Source: Clostridia bacterium
GTDB taxonomy: Bacteria > Bacillota > Clostridia > Christensenellales > CAG-138
Length of the DNA stretch: 5,507 nucleotides
NCBI GenBank assembly: GCA_030530185.1
Contig: JAUMVL010000119.1
Span: 1-5,507, forward strand
Reading direction: 5' to 3'
Shown here: positions 5,088 to 5,507 of the stretch, piece by piece
How positions within the stretch are numbered: position 1 is the first letter of the stretch
Layout of the letters: each line of letters starts with the position of its first letter
Notes under the pieces: generated by a model
What the model saw: only the letters and a program-made list of their open reading frames with translations
Databases searched by the model: none
Told to the model about the DNA's origin: nothing
Made by a program: the position numbers and the translations under genes

Positions 5088-5277
5088 CCAAATCGACACA
5101 CCACGCACCGATCCACTTGCCGACTATTACACCGCGGACGGCGTATTAAAGGACGGGTTTGTAGAAATCTTTTTCACCGAAGATTGCCGACCGGACGCGA
5201 TCCTTCCGCTTGCGGAACTGCCGAAACCGATCCGAAAAATTCTTTCCGAGTCGGACTTGCAAAATCCTGCGGAATGA
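5077..5277 (+). CDS. Unrecognised 66-aa acidic protein coupled to the relaxase
   Basis: ATG 5077 follows GGGAGGT (5063-5069) at good spacing and overlaps the last 11 nt of the relaxase gene, which argues that it is a real gene made with the relaxase. The frame is also open upstream to 4984, but that part lies inside the relaxase gene and is a shadow. The protein is acidic, soluble, without a signal or membrane segment; its core GVLKDGFVEIFFTEDCRPDAILPLAELPKPIRKIL (22-56) looks like two strands and a helix with conserved-looking prolines. I recognise no family. Position suggests an accessory role in mobilization, but this is inference. Confidence 0.75.
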   Translation: MEGNQIDTPRTDPLADYYTADGVLKDGFVEIFFTEDCRPDAILPLAELPKPIRKILSESDLQNPAE

Positions 5278-5318
5278 ACTATTCGTTAAAATGACAACAT
5301 ATCGAAAGGAGAAAGATT

Positions 5319-5507
5319 ATGAAACTGACTTACACGAAAACCGGGGAGTATCTGCTCCCAAACCTTGTAATGGATGATCAGCCGGAGGGCGAGATCGGCG
5401 TTTACGGATGGATGCGAAAACGCTTTTTGAAGGAACACCGCAAGGGCACTTACAACGGTATGCTCTTAAAAGGCACTTTGACGCAGCATCTGATCGAGAC
5501 GAACGCA
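5319..5507 (+). CDS. tnpV: TnpV-like transposon-encoded protein (3' end cut by window)
   Basis: The first 63 codons of a protein resembling TnpV, found on Tn4451-like and other Clostridia mobile elements. Recognisable are the start YTKTGEYLLPNL (5-16), the block IGVYGWMRKRFLKEHRKGTYNGMLLKGTL (26-54) and the following QHLIE. The function of TnpV is not established; it is usually about 110-140 aa and predicted to be helical and cytoplasmic. ATG 5319 follows AAAGGAG (5305-5311) with 7 nt spacing. The gene lies 41 bp after the 66-aa gene on the same strand, with no terminator between, so it could belong to the mobilization operon. It is open to the right edge of the window. Confidence 0.85.
   Translation, partial: MKLTYTKTGEYLLPNLVMDDQPEGEIGVYGWMRKRFLKEHRKGTYNGMLLKGTLTQHLIETNA

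Larger units (their letters stand above)
494..5507. mobile_element. Part of an integrative mobilizable element (ends not seen)
   Basis: The gene order, excisionase-type HTH, ParB-like protein, MobC, MobP relaxase, small protein and TnpV, is that of mobilizable or conjugative elements of Clostridia related to Tn4451 and Tn1549. All genes face the same way and several overlap. No integrase or serine recombinase, type IV secretion gene, att site or terminal repeat lies in the window, so the element continues to the right, and possibly to the left. The left limit given is only the first strong promoter; the more AT-rich sequence before it may be element or host. Whether the whole element is self-transmissible or only mobilizable cannot be told from here. 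Confidence 0.7.

Noticed and set aside
1..5507. CRISPR array, rRNA or riboswitch
   Set aside because: No regularly spaced direct repeats, no rRNA-like stretch and no riboswitch core that I recognise are present on either strand.

Overview
The window looks like part of an integrative, mobilizable element from a Gram-positive gut-type Firmicute, most likely class Clostridia. The evidence is a strong sigma-A promoter, AAAGGA/AGGAGG ribosome binding sites, short overlapping genes on one strand, and a gene set (excisionase-like HTH protein, ParB-like protein, MobC, MobP-type relaxase, TnpV) seen in Tn4451- and Tn1549-related elements of that group. All supported genes are on the + strand. No element end, integrase/recombinase, resistance gene or CRISPR array is visible.

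Layout. Bases 1 to about 475 are more AT-rich and hold no credible gene, only two palindromes. Next comes a near-consensus promoter (494-522, TTGACA-17-TACAAT with extended -10). Its -35 box is overlapped by an inverted repeat, one half of which is copied as a direct repeat 27 bp upstream. The promoter feeds a leader with a possible 35-codon ORF (563-670) and a 92-aa zinc-ribbon protein (651-929), closed by a long hairpin terminator (1011-1086).

Bases 1087-1482 are an unusually structured leader: two adjacent inverted repeats (1197-1231), then three hairpins in a row (1363-1448) inside a possible 42-codon ORF that has a strong Shine-Dalgarno and ends on the start codon of the next gene. That gene encodes a 72-aa MerR/excisionase-type HTH protein (1483-1701), which overlaps by ATGA a 405-aa ParB-like protein (1698-2915). 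An 18-bp sequence forming a palindrome, GCGGGACAAAATGTCCCG, occurs once in the leader and once inside the parB-like gene, and is the most attractive candidate DNA site in the window.

Bases 2916-3388 are non-coding and rich in inverted repeats. A 15/14-nt arm pair at 3291-3346 next to mobC makes this the probable oriT. MobC (3389-3742), the relaxase (3714-5087) and an unrecognised 66-aa protein (5077-5277) overlap one another as a mobilization operon. A TnpV-like gene starts at 5319 and runs off the right edge.

Inferred working: the HTH protein would act in excision or its control, the ParB-like protein would bind a site on the element (possibly the repeated palindrome), and MobC plus the relaxase would nick oriT and lead the strand into a conjugation machine supplied elsewhere. 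The zinc-ribbon protein and the 66-aa protein have no assigned job.
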